This document shows, piece by piece, positions 8,984 through 17,833 of a stretch of 64,000 bases of DNA. This DNA comes from JAYYZW01 sp965217605. Lineage in GTDB: Bacteria; Pseudomonadota; Gammaproteobacteria; Ga0077536. The DNA is taken from positions 186,001 through 250,000 of the forward strand of contig CBDCJB010000013.1 in NCBI GenBank assembly GCA_965217605.1, in the 5' to 3' direction. The notes below the pieces were generated by a model. That model did no database searches and was not told where the DNA came from. It saw only the letters and a program-made list of their open reading frames with translations. The position numbers were made by a program, and so were the translations under genes. The stretch's first letter is position 1. The number at the start of each line of letters is the position of its first letter.

Positions 8984-9884
8984 CGCCCAATATGGCAAGG
9001 AGGCCATCGAGCGCAGAGGCCAGGTGCTTGTCGCGGCGCCAGATCACGCCGTACGTCGTCGCGCCACCGAATTCGCCCGGGATTTCAATGATGTCGAGTA
9101 CATCTCGGTCTGCCTCCGTCAGGCAGATGCCCGACACCACGGCCATGCCGTGGCCCTGGACTACGTAGTGTTTCACCGTTTCGATGGTGCCGACTTCGAC
9201 GGCGACATTGTAGGGGAGCCCCTGGCTCTTCAGGACCTCGGCCAAACGTTCGTCTTCTGACTGGACGGGAACGACGAAGGGATATCGATTGAGCGTTTCC
9301 TCGTTCAACAGATCCTTGATGTCGGGTTTCCCAGCGCGGGTCAGTGGATGGCCCCGCGGCAGCAAGAGATACGCTTGATACGTCCGGATCGCGCGAAAGT
9401 TGATCGTTTCGGGGAGTTCAACTCGGGAAATAATCCCGAGATCAACCTCGTTAACGCGAACCAACTCGACTGTTTCCTTGACGGTCCGCGTGAGTAAGCG
9501 CAAATGGGCAAGTGGGAATTCCTGACAAAAGCGCCGCACGATGTCCGGCAAGAGGTAACGTAGCACTGAATCCTCCGTTGAGATCGTAACGTTTCCGACA
9601 GCGCCACCGTCTGAGATCGTTTGCTCAAACTCGTCCAGCTCGTCGAACAGTTCCATGGCCATTTGCATCGTTCGGTCACCCGCCGTCGTAAGCCGAACAC
9701 GCCCCCCGCGTGCTTCGTAGAGCTTCGTTCCGAGATAATTCTCGAGACCTTTTACCCGCTGCAAAACCGCAGCCTCCGAGATCCCCAATTCGATCCCCGC
9801 GCGCGTAAGACTGCCGTGCTTTGCGGTGGCCCAAAAGCACCGCAACGCTTTCAAATCCATCACGTCATAGCTTTCTCTTCCCAT
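8973..9884 (-). CDS. LysR-family transcriptional regulator
   Basis: 303 residues, normal LTTR length. The winged HTH is at the N-terminus (LKALRCFWATAKHGSLTRAG then LGISEAAVLQRVKGLENYLG), followed by a periplasmic-binding-like effector domain (residues about 95-300). VMDLKALRCFW suggests that the ATG at 9860 could be the true start, eight codons later. The effector is unknown. It is divergent from the CarF-like gene at 10039 with 154 bases between, which is where its operator might be. Confidence 0.9.
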   Translation of the reverse strand: MGRESYDVMDLKALRCFWATAKHGSLTRAGIELGISEAAVLQRVKGLENYLGTKLYEARGGRVRLTTAGDRTMQMAMELFDELDEFEQTISDGGAVGNVTISTEDSVLRYLLPDIVRRFCQEFPLAHLRLLTRTVKETVELVRVNEVDLGIISRVELPETINFRAIRTYQAYLLLPRGHPLTRAGKPDIKDLLNEETLNRYPFVVPVQSEDERLAEVLKSQGLPYNVAVEVGTIETVKHYVVQGHGMAVVSGICLTEADRDVLDIIEIPGEFGGATTYGVIWRRDKHLASALDGLLAILGVTP

Positions 9885-10038
9885 CGGGCGCGCCTCCCAT
9901 ATCTATAAGCGCTCCTTAGGGGAGTGTAACGGACACCCCATAGCGGACCTATCGAAGGCACGAAAAACTACATCCAGGCCGTCGAGCGAGAAACGAACAT
10001 CCAATTGAAGGAGACCGACGATAGAATGGTGGCAATCA

Positions 10039-10674
10039 GTGCAAGGATTGTTTGTAGGCTCTCAATTGATGCTGATATTCCGATGCGTGCAGGGCGCAAT
10101 CGATGTACTTTTGGTCGTCTTAGTGACTGATTTCGCATCGGGCCTACTACACTGGCTCGAGGACAGTTACGGACGCGCGAACTGGCCGATCAGCGGGAAA
10201 CTCGTCACCATTCCGAACGTCATCCATCACCACGACCCGCGCTACTTCACCAAACACACCTGGCGAAAAAGCGCAGACGTATTGCTGGGATTAGGAGCGA
10301 TCATCGTGATGTGCGCAGTTATGTCCAACGTGCTGACCTGGCACGTCGTGCTGTTGGTGCTTCTGGGTATCAATGCAAACGAATTTCATAAATGGGCCCA
10401 TCAAAATCGTCGAGAACGGCCGAGAATCGCCACATGGTTGCAAAACATGCGGATCTTGCAGACCCCAGCACAACACGCAAAGCATCACTGCGAGAATAAG
10501 GACAGCTACTATTGCGTCATTACCAACCTCGTCAATCCCGTGCTCGAAGAGCTGCGATTCTGGCGCACGCTCGAATCATGTGTCTTCGTTCTGTTCGGTG
10601 TCGAGAAACGGAAAGACACGTCTTTGTTAGGACCGAGCACGCCTGACAACGCGGTCTGCGTCACGGAAAGCTAA
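10039..10674 (+). CDS. CarF/Kua/TMEM189-family desaturase (plasmanylethanolamine desaturase-like)
   Basis: 211 residues from GTG 10039; an ATG at 10069 is an alternative. The His-box pattern of the family is clear: GLLHWLEDSYG, IPNVIHHHDPRYF, NEFHKWAHQ and QHAKHHCENKDSYYCVITN, ending with NPVLEELRFWRTLE. Several membrane helices lie between them. Characterised members (CarF of Myxococcus, human TMEM189) introduce the vinyl-ether bond of plasmalogens. The assignment to the family is firm; the lipid substrate here is inferred. It lies three bases ahead of the acylase gene. Confidence 0.85.
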   Translation: MQGLFVGSQLMLIFRCVQGAIDVLLVVLVTDFASGLLHWLEDSYGRANWPISGKLVTIPNVIHHHDPRYFTKHTWRKSADVLLGLGAIIVMCAVMSNVLTWHVVLLVLLGINANEFHKWAHQNRRERPRIATWLQNMRILQTPAQHAKHHCENKDSYYCVITNLVNPVLEELRFWRTLESCVFVLFGVEKRKDTSLLGPSTPDNAVCVTES

Positions 10675-10676
10675 CG

Positions 10677-13079
10677 ATGGCTGCTAAACGATTTCTGGTC
10701 GTCGTATCGATCGCCTCCGCTGTAGTCATTGGCGCCGTTGCCGTATCGGGGTGGATTCTAGTCAACGCGAGTCTGCCAGTTCTGTCAGGCGTCGTTGCAG
10801 TAGATACGATTTCATCGCCCGTGCAGATCGAACGCGACGCGCTCGGGATTCCGACCGTACGTGGGAACACGATGCGTGACGTGACCTTTGCGCTCGGGTT
10901 CCTGCATGCCCAAGACCGATTCTTTCAGATGGACCTGTCGCGGCGTTACGCCGCCGGCGAACTCGCGGCGCTGCTCGGGCCCAAGGCGATTGATCACGAC
11001 CGGAGCGTGCGGGTGCACCGGTTTCGCGTGCGGGCTGAACAAGTTGTCGCCGCGGCATCGAACTGGGAGCGTGAGCTGCTCGGCGTTTTCGTCGCGGGGG
11101 TCAATACGGGTCTGGCTGCGCTAGGCGCCAAGCCGTTCGAGTACTACCTGTTGAGAAGCGAGCCGCAGCCGTGGACCGCAGTCGACAGTGTACTCGCAGC
11201 GTACACGTTCTCGCTGCGCTTGCAGGCCAAGTATTTCGAGTTCGAATCGGCGCTCGGCGTCATGCGCGACGTGCTCCCCAGTTCGCTGTATGGGTTCTTA
11301 TCGGCACCCGGGAGTGAGTGGGATACGCCGGTAACAGGTGAATCGTTTGTAACTCCCGACATTCCGGGGCCGGATGTGATCGACTTGGGCGCCCTCACGC
11401 TAAACGATGCACGAGCGCCCGCGCGGTGCCCGGCATATATCGCCATGAGCGCCATCGACGCGACCGGAAGTAACAATTGGGCGGTAGCCGGTAACCGCAC
11501 CGGCCATGGCGGCGCCATCGTTGCGGACGATATGCACCTGGCCATCAGTGTACCCAACACCTGGTATCGAGCCGCATTGAGCTGGCCCGACGTAGGCGCG
11601 GCGGACGGTCAATGGCAGATTACAGGGGCAACGTTCCCAGGGCTTCCGGCCGTTCTAGTCGGTAGCAATCGACACGTCGCGTGGGGCTTCACTAACGCCC
11701 GCGGTGACTGGGCCGATCAAATCGTACTCGAGCTCGACCCGAACGATTCACGCTTCTACCGAACTCCGGAGGGAATGAAAAAGTTTCAACGGTACGCGGA
11801 GATGATTAAGGTCAAGGGCGCCGAACCGGTCGAGTTTGAAGTGCTTACGACGATTTGGGGCCCGGTGTTCGATTCTGATCACCAGGGCCGTAAACGCGCT
11901 CTGCGATGGGTCGCACACGATCATGAGGCGCTCAATTTCGGCATCGCGAAACTGGCGACTGTGACAACGCTGGAAGCGGCGCTTCGCGTAGCGAACGAGA
12001 GCGGTGGTGCTCATCAAAATTTCGTCGTCGCAGACAAGGACGGTCAGATCGGGTGGACGATCTTCGGGCACATTCCAAGACGGATCGGCTACAGCGGGCG
12101 CGTGCCGACATCCTGGGCGGACGGTACGCGCCGCTGGGACGGTTACCTGTCGGTTGGAGAGTATCCGCGCATCGTCAATCCCGAAGACGGACGAATCTGG
12201 ACCGCGAATGCTCGCGTCGTCGGCGGCGAAGCGCTCCGAAAGATCGGATTCGGCGGGTACGACCAGGGTGCCCGTGCGCGTCAAATCCGCGATCGTTTAG
12301 TCGCTGTGGAGAAGGCCGTCGAGCAGGACATGCTCGACATTCAGCTCGACGACGAAGCGAAGTTTCTCGAGCGGTGGCATCGCCTGCTGCTCGAAGTACT
12401 GGCCCGGAGCGTTGGTAAGAACAATGCTCGCCGCAGCGAATTGCGCAAATATGTCGAGAACTGGGGTGGTCATGCATCGATCGACTCGGTGGGCTACCGG
12501 ATGGTTGCCGATTTTCGCGAGCGCGTCGTCTGTGCGGTATTAGGTTCGCTTACTGCGGCTGTTGGAGCTAAGGATCCCCGGTTTCATATCGGGCTCATGC
12601 GGCGCCAGGACGGCGTAGTCTGGAAAATCCTGACGGAACGACCGGCACACTTGCTCAGTGCTGATTATCGAAGTTGGGAGGACTTGATGTCGGAGATGGT
12701 GGAACGAATGCTCGACGCCTATGTAAAGAGAGAGCCCTCATTGGCCAACCGCACCTGGGGCGATTTCAATACCACCCGTATCACGCACCCACTCGGTCCC
12801 GCATTGCCTCTACTCGGCCGCTGGCTGAACATGCCTGCAGAACCCCTCCCAGGCGCTCGAGCCGATCTGCCACGGGTTCAATCCTCCAAACATGGGGCAT
12901 CGCAACGTATGGTAGTTTCTCCCGGACGCGAAGAATTGGGGATTTTTCACATGCCAGGCGGACAAAGTGGACACCCGCTCTCGCCGCATTATCGCGACGG
13001 CCACGAGGCATGGGCACGCGGCAAGCCTACGCCGTTTTTGCCCGGCCCGGCCGTTCATTTGCTTGAACTCGAGCCCTAG
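10677..13079 (+). CDS. Penicillin-acylase-family Ntn hydrolase, membrane-anchored or exported
   Basis: 800 residues. One hydrophobic N-terminal segment (about 8-32) exports or anchors it. The alpha-chain region is about 45-264 (ERDALGIPTVRGNTMRDVTF, LGFLHAQDRFFQMDLSRR). The self-cleavage site is TG then SNNWAV, making Ser265 the N-terminal nucleophile of the beta chain. GNRTGHGGAIVADDMHL follows. The family hydrolyses amides such as acyl-homoserine lactones, N-acyl amino acids and beta-lactam side chains; which one applies here is open. Tight spacing to CarF upstream and RidA downstream suggests one transcript. Confidence 0.9.
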   Translation: MAAKRFLVVVSIASAVVIGAVAVSGWILVNASLPVLSGVVAVDTISSPVQIERDALGIPTVRGNTMRDVTFALGFLHAQDRFFQMDLSRRYAAGELAALLGPKAIDHDRSVRVHRFRVRAEQVVAAASNWERELLGVFVAGVNTGLAALGAKPFEYYLLRSEPQPWTAVDSVLAAYTFSLRLQAKYFEFESALGVMRDVLPSSLYGFLSAPGSEWDTPVTGESFVTPDIPGPDVIDLGALTLNDARAPARCPAYIAMSAIDATGSNNWAVAGNRTGHGGAIVADDMHLAISVPNTWYRAALSWPDVGAADGQWQITGATFPGLPAVLVGSNRHVAWGFTNARGDWADQIVLELDPNDSRFYRTPEGMKKFQRYAEMIKVKGAEPVEFEVLTTIWGPVFDSDHQGRKRALRWVAHDHEALNFGIAKLATVTTLEAALRVANESGGAHQNFVVADKDGQIGWTIFGHIPRRIGYSGRVPTSWADGTRRWDGYLSVGEYPRIVNPEDGRIWTANARVVGGEALRKIGFGGYDQGARARQIRDRLVAVEKAVEQDMLDIQLDDEAKFLERWHRLLLEVLARSVGKNNARRSELRKYVENWGGHASIDSVGYRMVADFRERVVCAVLGSLTAAVGAKDPRFHIGLMRRQDGVVWKILTERPAHLLSADYRSWEDLMSEMVERMLDAYVKREPSLANRTWGDFNTTRITHPLGPALPLLGRWLNMPAEPLPGARADLPRVQSSKHGASQRMVVSPGREELGIFHMPGGQSGHPLSPHYRDGHEAWARGKPTPFLPGPAVHLLELEP

Positions 13080-13112
13080 TGCAGTAATCGTGTCTCGGTG
13101 AAGGGGATCAAA

Positions 13113-14429
13113 ATGAAAAAAGAAGCGGTTTTTCCAGCAGCGCTGCCGAAACCCGTCATGGGTTACTCGCCCGTCGTCAAAGTCGGCCCTTATGCGTTCG
13201 TTTCCGGACAAGTCGCATCCGATTTCAAGACCGGCGTTCCACCCGAAGCACGGACCAATGCCCAGTTTCCACATCACGGCTCGAACATTGAGCGGCAAAC
13301 CGCGTTTATTGCCAATAAGCTAGAGGCTGCGTTGACGGACGCGGGCTCTTCGCTTGCGAACTGCGTGTTTCTCAATCTCTATCACACCCATACGCATGAA
13401 CTGCACGGCGCATCGAAGATCTTGCAGCAAGCTTTTGGCGCGGCGGGCATATCGCCGCATGCGTCGATGGTCCTTGAAGAGCTACCCGTCCCAAACTGTA
13501 CCTTGGAGGTCGATGCGATCGGCTTTGCGCCGGACGATGGAGAGCGCCTGGAGTTTCTGAATCCGTCCTCGCTGCCTCGTCCTGTGCCCACCGGGCTCGA
13601 TGACCGGCCCTGGTACCACTACGGCGTCAAGGCAGGTTCCTTCATCTTCACGGCAGGGATAACGGCGACGGACTTCAATGCGGGCGTCGCGCCCGCAGCG
13701 CACCTCGATCCGAATTTCATCTATTACGGGGAAGAGGCGCGGCTACAAACTGAATATATTCTCGAAACGCTGCAGACAATTTTAAAAGAAGGCGGCGCTT
13801 CTTTGGCCGACGTGGTAAAGGCCGACGTATATTTAACCGACTGCCGCGATTTTTATCGCGTGGAACAAGTCTGGAAACAGTATTTTCCGACCGATCCTCC
13901 CGCGCGCACCACCGTCCCCGTTACCGATTTGGGTGTGCCCGGTGTGCGTATCGCGATTAACCTGGTCGCCTATGTTCCGAACGGCAAGCCTGCTAAACGC
14001 ACCATTCACACCGACGCCGCACCCACCCCGTTTACGCATGAACCGCAGGCCGTTCAGGCGGGTCCGTTTCTGTTTTTGTCCAATCAGATGGCCACGGATT
14101 ATCGAACGGGAATAGCGCAGGACGCGCGCGTCGATCACAATTTTCCGTTCCATACCTCCGCTGCAGAGAAGCAGCTCGCGTACATCGCCAGGAATGTGCA
14201 AGCGATCTGTCAGGCCGCGGGGACGTCGCAGGAACAACTGATTCGCCGGCGTGGGTTATACGCAGATTTCGGCGAACTCTATACGTCCTTGATCACCTGG
14301 GTCCGTGAATTTACCGGCGAAGTGCCCGCGGCCAGTACGACCGTGCGCATGGCGAGCCCACTACTGGTTCCCGGGTGTCAATTCGCGTTCGACATCATCG
14401 CGCTCGTTCCGGACGGCGACGCCGGTTAG
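13113..14429 (+). CDS. Triple-domain RidA/YjgF-family protein
   Basis: 438 residues from ATG 13113, which has AAGGGG seven bases upstream (a GTG at 13098 is less likely). Three consecutive RidA-like domains are visible, at about residues 2-130, 150-290 and 300-435; each begins with a GPYAFVSGQVASDFKTGV-like strand (KAGSFIFTAGITATDFNAGV, QAGPFLFLSNQMATDYRTGI). Single RidA proteins trimerise and hydrolyse reactive enamines/imines, so this chain may fold as an intramolecular trimer. Tandem RidA proteins are uncommon. The catalytic Arg of the canonical family is not obvious in all three repeats. Confidence 0.82.
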   Translation: MKKEAVFPAALPKPVMGYSPVVKVGPYAFVSGQVASDFKTGVPPEARTNAQFPHHGSNIERQTAFIANKLEAALTDAGSSLANCVFLNLYHTHTHELHGASKILQQAFGAAGISPHASMVLEELPVPNCTLEVDAIGFAPDDGERLEFLNPSSLPRPVPTGLDDRPWYHYGVKAGSFIFTAGITATDFNAGVAPAAHLDPNFIYYGEEARLQTEYILETLQTILKEGGASLADVVKADVYLTDCRDFYRVEQVWKQYFPTDPPARTTVPVTDLGVPGVRIAINLVAYVPNGKPAKRTIHTDAAPTPFTHEPQAVQAGPFLFLSNQMATDYRTGIAQDARVDHNFPFHTSAAEKQLAYIARNVQAICQAAGTSQEQLIRRRGLYADFGELYTSLITWVREFTGEVPAASTTVRMASPLLVPGCQFAFDIIALVPDGDAG

Positions 14430-14486
14430 TGGCGTGGATACTGTTGCCCATGTGACAGAAGGGTGCACGTCCAATAATATTGCACT

Positions 14487-15383
14487 ATGATGCGCTGCCC
14501 TCCCATCGACTATATGCAGCGAACCCGCGACTATTACATGGCGCTGCGTTTCGGCGATCCCTATGTGTGGGCGCACAACGAAAAGATCCCGTTCACTCCG
14601 TTTGATACACCGCTAACCGAAGCCACGATCGGCCTGGTAACGACCGCCGCGAAGTTCCAACCGGAATGCGGGGATCAAGGACCCGGCGCGAAATACAACG
14701 GCGCGGCGAAGTTTTTCGAGGTCTATGCGGAAGCAGCCGATGGTGAACCGGACATACGCATTTCGCATATTGCGATCGATCGGAATCATACGACGGCGGA
14801 GGATCAGAACAGTTACTTTCCGCTGGTTGCGATGAGGCAGGCGGTAAACGACGGTCGGATTGGCAATATCGGGCCGCGTTTCTTCGGCCTCCCGACGGAT
14901 CGCGATCAGCAATGTACGGTCGACGTCTACGGCAACGACATTCTCGAACGTTGTCGTGCAGACGGGATCGATGCGGTGCTGCTCTTTCCGAACTGCCCCG
15001 TTTGCCACCAGAGCGTCTCGCTCGTGGCGCGCCATCTCGAATCCCATGGCATTCCTAGCGTGGTCTGCGGGTGCGCCAAGGACATCGTCGAATACTGCGG
15101 CGTGCCGCGCTTCGTGTTCAGTGATTTTCCGCTCGGTAACTCGGCGGGTCGACCGTTCGACCCGTTATCGCAGGCGCACGTCATCGAGTTGGCCCTGGAT
15201 CTCCTGACCACCGCGCAATCCCCGGGCGAGACGGTGCGCAATCCGGACCATTGGGCCGAGACGGATGCATGGAAGGCGGATTACTGCAATATCGAGGGAC
15301 TCGACGCGCAAACACGTGACCGCCTGCGCCAGGAATTCCAAAAGCAGCAAGCCATCGGCTACGCGCAGAAGAAACCCGCCTGA
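14487..15383 (+). CDS. Glycine/sarcosine/betaine reductase selenoprotein B-like protein, Cys form
   Basis: 298 residues. The block FPNCPVCHQSVSLVARHLES followed by HGIPSV (Cys170, Cys173) corresponds to the UxxC redox centre of GrdB/PrdB-type proteins; the codon at 170 is TGC, so this is a Cys homologue. GPRFFGLPTDRDQQ and the FSDFPLGNSAGRPFDP stretch match the aerobic-proteobacterial branch of the family. GrdB proper splits amines with release of ammonia in anaerobes; this branch has no settled reaction. It sits between the triple RidA gene and an LLM oxidoreductase on the same strand. Confidence 0.8.
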   Translation: MMRCPPIDYMQRTRDYYMALRFGDPYVWAHNEKIPFTPFDTPLTEATIGLVTTAAKFQPECGDQGPGAKYNGAAKFFEVYAEAADGEPDIRISHIAIDRNHTTAEDQNSYFPLVAMRQAVNDGRIGNIGPRFFGLPTDRDQQCTVDVYGNDILERCRADGIDAVLLFPNCPVCHQSVSLVARHLESHGIPSVVCGCAKDIVEYCGVPRFVFSDFPLGNSAGRPFDPLSQAHVIELALDLLTTAQSPGETVRNPDHWAETDAWKADYCNIEGLDAQTRDRLRQEFQKQQAIGYAQKKPA

Positions 15384-15453
15384 AAGCAGGGTAGACTCGG
15401 CCGTATCCGAGTTTTGAACAAAGAATTGATCTGAATAGAGCAGGAGTACCACT

Positions 15454-16551
15454 ATGGAAATCGGCGTTTTGCAGGTGATGCAGGGTTGGGGTTACGACAA
15501 TATTTCCGATGCCCAGGTCTACGAAGAAGAAGAGAAACTCGTCTTACGCGCCGATGAGCTCGGCTATGACAGCACCTGGGTCGTCGAGCATCACTTCGAG
15601 GATTATTCCTTCTGTCCGGATAACTTCGTCTACCTCGCCAATCTTGCCGGTAAGACTAAGAACATCAAACTTGCGACAGGCGCGGTCATCGTGCCATGGA
15701 ACATACAACCGCTACGAGTCGCCGAGAAGGCTGCCCTGCTCGATCAATTGAGCGGCGGCCGCCTGATTCTCGGCCTCGGCCGCGGCTTGTCACGGCGCGA
15801 GTTCAAACAGATGGGTATCGACATGGACGAGTCGCGGGAGCGTTTCGACGAAGCCGTGCCGATGATTTTGAACGCGCTCGAAACCGGTGTGATGGAAGAA
15901 CATCACGGCAAATACTTTGACCAGCCCCGCGCCGTCATTCGACCGAAACCCGTGCGCTCGTTCCGCGATCGCGTCGCGCAGATTGCGATGAGCTCCGACT
16001 CGGGGCAGGAAGCCGCCAAACATGGTGCGCGCATGATGGCCTTCAACTATGCGCCGATCGAGGAACAAAAATCAGAGTACGAAGCCTACGCCCACACGTT
16101 CCGCGAGTATCACAATAGAGACCCACAATCGATGGTGCTCTCCGAAGTGATGGTATGCGACAAGGACGCCGGGCGCGCGGAAGAAAAGGCATACAAATAC
16201 ATCGGAGGTTATCTACTCAGTGTCATGCATCACTACGAACTGATGGGTGAGCATTACAAGGATGCCAAGGGCTACGAAGCTTACGGCGATGCCGTTGATG
16301 CGCTGCGCGAAGCGGGCATGGAGACGGTGGTGGAAAACTATGTCAACCAGCAGATCTGGGGCACCCCTCAGCAGATGCTGGACAAGCTCGAAAACCGTCG
16401 CAAGTACATCGGCGATTCGGGTCTCTTATGCATGTTCCGAACCGCCGGGTGCCCGATAGAAGACGTGATGATGAGCCTCGAGATCTTCGCCACTGACGTT
16501 ATGCCCGAATTGCGCAGTTGGTCGAGCGGCGCATCGTCAGAAGCCGCCTGA
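15454..16551 (+). CDS. LLM-class flavin-dependent oxidoreductase
   Basis: 365 residues, complete. MEIGVLQVMQGWGYDN, DSTWVVEHHFEDYSFCPDNF and LDQLSGGRLILGLGRGLSRR are luciferase-like monooxygenase signatures. An SD (CAGGAG) precedes the ATG by eight bases. Partner flavin reductase and substrate are not apparent. It is co-directional with the GrdB-like gene 70 bases upstream and hutI downstream. Confidence 0.88.
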   Translation: MEIGVLQVMQGWGYDNISDAQVYEEEEKLVLRADELGYDSTWVVEHHFEDYSFCPDNFVYLANLAGKTKNIKLATGAVIVPWNIQPLRVAEKAALLDQLSGGRLILGLGRGLSRREFKQMGIDMDESRERFDEAVPMILNALETGVMEEHHGKYFDQPRAVIRPKPVRSFRDRVAQIAMSSDSGQEAAKHGARMMAFNYAPIEEQKSEYEAYAHTFREYHNRDPQSMVLSEVMVCDKDAGRAEEKAYKYIGGYLLSVMHHYELMGEHYKDAKGYEAYGDAVDALREAGMETVVENYVNQQIWGTPQQMLDKLENRRKYIGDSGLLCMFRTAGCPIEDVMMSLEIFATDVMPELRSWSSGASSEAA

Positions 16552-16561
16552 TCCGCTATCC

Positions 16562-16584
16562 GTAGGAGCCGGCTTGCCGGCGAG
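16562..16584 (+). repeat. REP-like element overlapping the hutI start
   Basis: GTAGGAGCC then GGCTTGCCGGCGAG, a copy of the palindromic family seen at 21411 and 54548. It contains both an AGGAG sequence (16564-16568) and the TTG (16574) taken as the hutI start, five bases apart. Confidence 0.7.
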
Positions 16585-17833
16585 TCCCAACAACCGGGCC
16601 GCAACGCTCGTCGTAACCGGCGCTGCCGAGGTCTTGACCTGCGCGGCCGACGCGCCCGATCAGGTCGGCCGGCGGCCCGGCGCCGCAGTCGCGATCGCGG
16701 GCGATCGCATCCTCGCCGTTGGCAGCGATATCGAACTGGCGGCGGCGTTCGATCTGTCCGCCGCGGCGCACATCGATGCCGCGGGCGGCATCGTCATTCC
16801 GGGTTTCGTCGATTGCCATACCCATCTCGTATTCCCCGGCTCGCGTGTAGCCGAATACGCCGCCCGGGTCGCCGGTGCGGGCCCCGAGGAACTCGCGGCG
16901 CACGGTATTCCGACCGGTATTCCAGCGACGGTGCGGATGCTGCAGAACGCCTCCGCCGAAGAACTCGAACACAGCGCACTCGAACGTTTGGGACACATGC
17001 TGCGTTATGGTACGACCACCGTGGAATCGAAATCGGGTTACGGCCTGTCGGTCGCGGCCGAACGCCGCATGCTCGAAATCAACGCAACGCTTCAGCGGGA
17101 ACATCCCATTGACATCGTCAGTACTTTTCTCGGCGCACATGACCTGCCCGGAGATCGAAGCCGAGAGGTGTACATCGACGAGGTCATCAAAGAGCAGATC
17201 CCCGCGGTCGTGGAGGCCGGACTCGCGGAATTCAATGACGTCTATTGCGACGACGGCTACTACACCGTCGAAGAGTCGCGTCGTATCCTCGAAGCGGGTG
17301 CCGAGCAGGGCCTGGCAATCAAGATCCATACCGACGCTTACTCGCATATCGGGGGCTCAACCCTCGCCGCCGAGATCAGTGCGGTCTCGGCGGATCACCT
17401 CAATTTCACGGCCCCGCACGAGCACGCCTTGCTGCGCGACGCGGGCGTGATCGGGGTCGTCATGCCGGGCCTCGATTTTTCGGTGAAACATACGCGGCCG
17501 TTCGATGCCCGCGGCATGCTGGACGCCGGCATGACCCTGGCGCTGGCCACCGACATGTGCCCCGGTTGCTGGCTCGAATCCATGCCGTTCGTCATGCAAC
17601 TCGCGTGCAGGCTCTATACGTTCAGCCCAGCCGAGGCATTGCGGGCGGCGACCTATGGCGCGGCGCAGGCGCTGGGGCGCGGCGCGGAGATCGGATCGAT
17701 CGAGCCGGGTAAACGTGCCGACATCGCCATTTTCGACCTGCCGCAGTTCGAAGATCTCGCCTACCGTCTCGGTCGCAGCGAGGCGCGAATGGTCATCTCA
17801 GCGGGCCAGGTCGTGCACGACGCCCACGCATGA
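16574..17833 (+). CDS. hutI: Imidazolonepropionase
   Basis: 419 residues from TTG 16574; no ATG fits, and LVVTGAAEVLTCA, the usual amidohydrolase opening, starts at residue 12, so the start must lie here or very near. Metal ligands His82 and His84 are in VDCHTHLVFPGS. TTTVESKSGYGL and KIHTDAYSHIGGS are HutI motifs, and ALATDMCPGC carries the catalytic-site Asp. It opens imidazolone propionate to N-formimino-glutamate in histidine breakdown. hutF follows with an ATGA overlap; hutH and hutU are not in this window. Confidence 0.88.
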   Translation: MPASPNNRAATLVVTGAAEVLTCAADAPDQVGRRPGAAVAIAGDRILAVGSDIELAAAFDLSAAAHIDAAGGIVIPGFVDCHTHLVFPGSRVAEYAARVAGAGPEELAAHGIPTGIPATVRMLQNASAEELEHSALERLGHMLRYGTTTVESKSGYGLSVAAERRMLEINATLQREHPIDIVSTFLGAHDLPGDRSREVYIDEVIKEQIPAVVEAGLAEFNDVYCDDGYYTVEESRRILEAGAEQGLAIKIHTDAYSHIGGSTLAAEISAVSADHLNFTAPHEHALLRDAGVIGVVMPGLDFSVKHTRPFDARGMLDAGMTLALATDMCPGCWLESMPFVMQLACRLYTFSPAEALRAATYGAAQALGRGAEIGSIEPGKRADIAIFDLPQFEDLAYRLGRSEARMVISAGQVVHDAHA

